Below are positions 6,182-7,613 of a stretch of 7,613 nucleotides of DNA, in pieces. The translations under genes and the position numbers were made by a program. The stretch's first letter is position 1. Each line of letters starts with the position of its first letter. The notes beneath the pieces are model-generated. The model worked only from the letters and a program-made list of their open reading frames with translations, made no database searches and was not told the DNA's origin. This DNA comes from an uncultured Clostridia bacterium (GTDB lineage Bacteria > Bacillota_A > Clostridia > Christensenellales > Aristaeellaceae), in the NCBI GenBank assembly GCA_946613955.1, contig CAMOGC010000080.1, positions 1 through 7,613 of the forward strand, read 5' to 3'.

Positions 6182-6796
6182 TTACTTTTTGCCGAAGACG
6201 ATCGGCTGGTTGCGAAGCACCGGGGTTTCCACGCGGCGGCCGAAGATCAGCCGCCGGGAGAGCGCCGCGACGGGCACCGTAATCACCCCGGTCAAAAGGA
6301 CATCCAGAAAGCCCCGGATAAAATGCCGAATTGTCAGCGCGGTGCCGCCCAGGTAGATATACGCGATATTGACGATTTCGTATATCAGCACGTTCACCAT
6401 GGCGCAGAGGATCGTCCGGACGAAGGGGGGCAGCTCCCGGGATTTCCGCTTCAGCGCCCGGTCCATCTCCAGCCGGCGGAGGGATTTGTCCGCGAAGACA
6501 AAGGAGGTGAACAGCGCGCTCAGGGGATAGATGGCCAGGTTCAGAAAAGTGATGGCCGGGAGCATGACCTCCATCACGAGTCCGTAAATCAGCCCGACCC
6601 AGAAGGCCTGGAGCCGCCCGTAAGCGACGGTCACGATGGCGATCACGCAATACAGCAGGTTCGGCGTCACGCCGCCGATCTTCAGATAGGGCATCAGACA
6701 GACATGCGTCAGATACCCCAGCGGCACCAGCAGCGCCAGCACCAGATAGCGGCGGAAAAAGCCCGCGCGGATCTCCCGGCGAAAGAAGCTGCTCAT
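6182..6796 (-). CDS. mreD: MreD, rod shape-determining membrane protein
   Basis: This 204-residue polytopic membrane protein of the elongasome works with MreC to position and activate PBP2-RodA. About six hydrophobic segments are visible, roughly at residues 17-37, 44-60, 62-80, 82-102, 127-149 and 160-180. A basic stretch at 104-120 (DKSLRRLEMDRALKRKSR) fits a cytoplasmic loop, and the C-terminus is short and basic. Length and topology are slightly larger than the usual 160-180 residues, mainly from the loop and tail. The ATG at 6796 overlaps the mreC stop (ATGA) and has a good ribosome site, GAGGAGG, about seven bases upstream, so the start is secure. Sequence conservation in MreD is weak; the call rests on topology and its position between mreC and mrdA. 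Confidence 0.93.
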   Translation of the reverse strand: MSSFFRREIRAGFFRRYLVLALLVPLGYLTHVCLMPYLKIGGVTPNLLYCVIAIVTVAYGRLQAFWVGLIYGLVMEVMLPAITFLNLAIYPLSALFTSFVFADKSLRRLEMDRALKRKSRELPPFVRTILCAMVNVLIYEIVNIAYIYLGGTALTIRHFIRGFLDVLLTGVITVPVAALSRRLIFGRRVETPVLRNQPIVFGKK

Positions 6797-7613
6797 CCGT
6801 CGTCCTCCTCGAAGGTCATGTTGTCCGGATCCGGCGTCAGATAAGGCGTGGGCGTCGGCTCGGGAGAGGGCGTCGGGGTGGCCGTCGGCTCGGCGTTGGG
6901 CCGGACGGGCATGTATTCGAAGTTATGAACCTCCGGCGTGGGCGTCGGGATTGGCGTCGGAGTCAGCGTGGGCGTCGGGGTAGGCGTCGGTTCGGGCGTC
7001 GGCTCCGGCGTCGCGTTGGGATCCTGGGTGGTCTGGGACTCGAAGAGGGAAGAGGCGATCTGGGGTACCTGGGGCGAGGGACGGGCGCTTTCCAGCGGCA
7101 CCAGATCCAGGTTGGACCGGCCGTTTTCCCGACCCTGGATCGCCTCCGGCGTCGGCTTGTAGCGGAGGACGATCACGTATTCCAGATGCTGGAAGTCCGC
7201 CAGGGGCTCCAGGACGATATACTGCTTGTTGGATTCCATGCCGCGGGTGCTTTCCCGGACGGTCCCGATGGGAATCCCCTTCGGGAAGGACATGCCGACG
7301 CCGCTGGTCACCACCGTGTCGCCGGGGCGGGGCAGGTTGTTTTCCGGCAGATAATACATCCGGCACATGGCCGTTCCGTCGATGCCCAGGGTTCCCCGGA
7401 CGGTGCCCTGGTCCCGGCTGGACTGGATCAGCGCGGCGATCGACGCCTCGGAATCGATAATCGTCCGGACGGTGGCCATATGGGGCTGGACGCTTTCCGT
7501 ATAGCCCACGAGGGAGCCGTTGATCGTAACGGCCATGTAGTTTTCGATCCCGTCGTCCGAGCCCTTGTTGATCGTAAAGGTGGAAAAATAATTGCTGTCG
7601 GATTTCCCGATCA
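6793..7613 (-). CDS. mreC: MreC, rod shape-determining protein (5' end outside window)
   Basis: MreC is a membrane-anchored periplasmic/extracytoplasmic scaffold that links MreB and MreD to PBP2 and RodA during side-wall peptidoglycan synthesis. The reading frame stays open to the right edge, so the first ATG (7536) is internal and the transmembrane anchor and coiled coil lie outside. About 272 residues are visible. The family core is recognisable: a stretch reading FTINKGSDDGI, then GSLVGYT, TVRTIIDSEASIAAL, and later PRPGDTVVTSGVGMSFPKGI and IGTV, which are typical MreC beta-domain segments. The last 72 residues (6796-7011) form a low-complexity Pro/Thr/Glu tail with an acidic end (FEEDDG). 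The stop TGA overlaps the mreD ATG by four bases, indicating translational coupling. The family assignment is firm; the tail's function is unknown. Confidence 0.95.
   Translation of the reverse strand, partial: IGKSDSNYFSTFTINKGSDDGIENYMAVTINGSLVGYTESVQPHMATVRTIIDSEASIAALIQSSRDQGTVRGTLGIDGTAMCRMYYLPENNLPRPGDTVVTSGVGMSFPKGIPIGTVRESTRGMESNKQYIVLEPLADFQHLEYVIVLRYKPTPEAIQGRENGRSNLDLVPLESARPSPQVPQIASSLFESQTTQDPNATPEPTPEPTPTPTPTLTPTPIPTPTPEVHNFEYMPVRPNAEPTATPTPSPEPTPTPYLTPDPDNMTFEEDDG
6826..7011 (-). repeat. Low-complexity Pro/Thr repeat region encoding the MreC tail
   Basis: Two blocks of alternating Thr-Pro and Glu-Pro codons, 6934-7011 and 6826-6891, are separated by an ordinary stretch containing NFEYMPVRPNA. 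On the plus strand this appears as many copies of ggcgtcgg-like units. It lies in frame inside mreC and is not a CRISPR or an intergenic repeat: unit spacing is short and variable, and the encoded pattern (TPTP/TPEP) is preserved where the DNA differs. Such tails usually act as extended spacers outside the membrane; that role is inference here. Confidence 0.85.

Noticed and set aside
3985..6282. A 765-codon open frame on the plus strand, opposite mrdA
   Set aside because: It mirrors the codon periodicity of mrdA in a GC-rich gene. The product is Gly/Val/Asp/Gln-rich low-quality sequence with no recognisable domain, while the minus strand has a complete PBP2.
6826..7020. Repeated ggcgtcgg units, possibly a CRISPR or tandem repeat array
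   Set aside because: The units are short, unevenly spaced and in frame with mreC, encoding TP/EP dipeptides. There are no spacers of constant length.
6793..7536. A complete 247-residue mreC starting at the ATG at 7536
   Set aside because: The frame continues upstream to the window edge with conserved MreC sequence (NYFSTFTINKGSDDGIENY), so 7536 is an internal Met and the gene is cut by the window.

Overview
The window is part of a GC-rich bacterial chromosome. Every gene I can support reads on the minus strand. It carries the downstream part of a cell-shape operon in the order mreC (cut by the right edge), mreD, mrdA (PBP2), minD, rodA, followed by a separately promoted diguanylate-cyclase-like gene. 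The elongasome genes adjoining a Min gene, the strong GGAGG-type ribosome sites, and the Pro/Thr-rich MreC tail suggest a GC-rich member of the Clostridia (Bacillota), perhaps a gut or rumen lineage of the Christensenellales type. The lineage is inference from gene order and style, not from a search.

Region by region, from right to left (the direction of transcription): 7613-6793 is the C-terminal part of MreC. It overlaps the mreD start by four bases (6796-6182). After a 58-base gap comes a large PBP2 with a TTG start (6123-3631). A 139-base spacer with two small hairpins follows, then minD (3491-2673) and rodA (2671-1454), which are one base apart. A GC-rich hairpin at 1420-1441 just past rodA should end the operon. 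Region 1306-1410 holds a hairpin of unknown role. A very good sigma-A-type promoter at 1305-1277 then drives a GGDEF protein with a GAF-like C-terminal half (1243-200). That gene ends in a hairpin terminator made of two copies of a 10-base palindrome. Positions 1-140 hold no gene I can support, only a third copy of the palindrome followed by a T-run on the plus strand.

The products fit together. MreC and MreD are membrane organisers of the elongasome. PBP2 is the transpeptidase and RodA the SEDS glycosyltransferase of the same peptidoglycan machine. MinD is a membrane-cycling ATPase that normally places the division site. The GGDEF protein, on its own promoter, probably makes (or once made) cyclic di-GMP and has no visible mechanistic link to the operon.

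Much of this is conserved core biology and I see no evidence of a new multi-gene system. The points worth a second look are MinD without MinC or MinE beside it, an extra ~85-residue block inside the PBP2 transpeptidase domain, loss of the RxxD inhibitory site in the GGDEF protein, the Pro/Thr tail of MreC, and the palindromic repeats and hairpins in the spacers.
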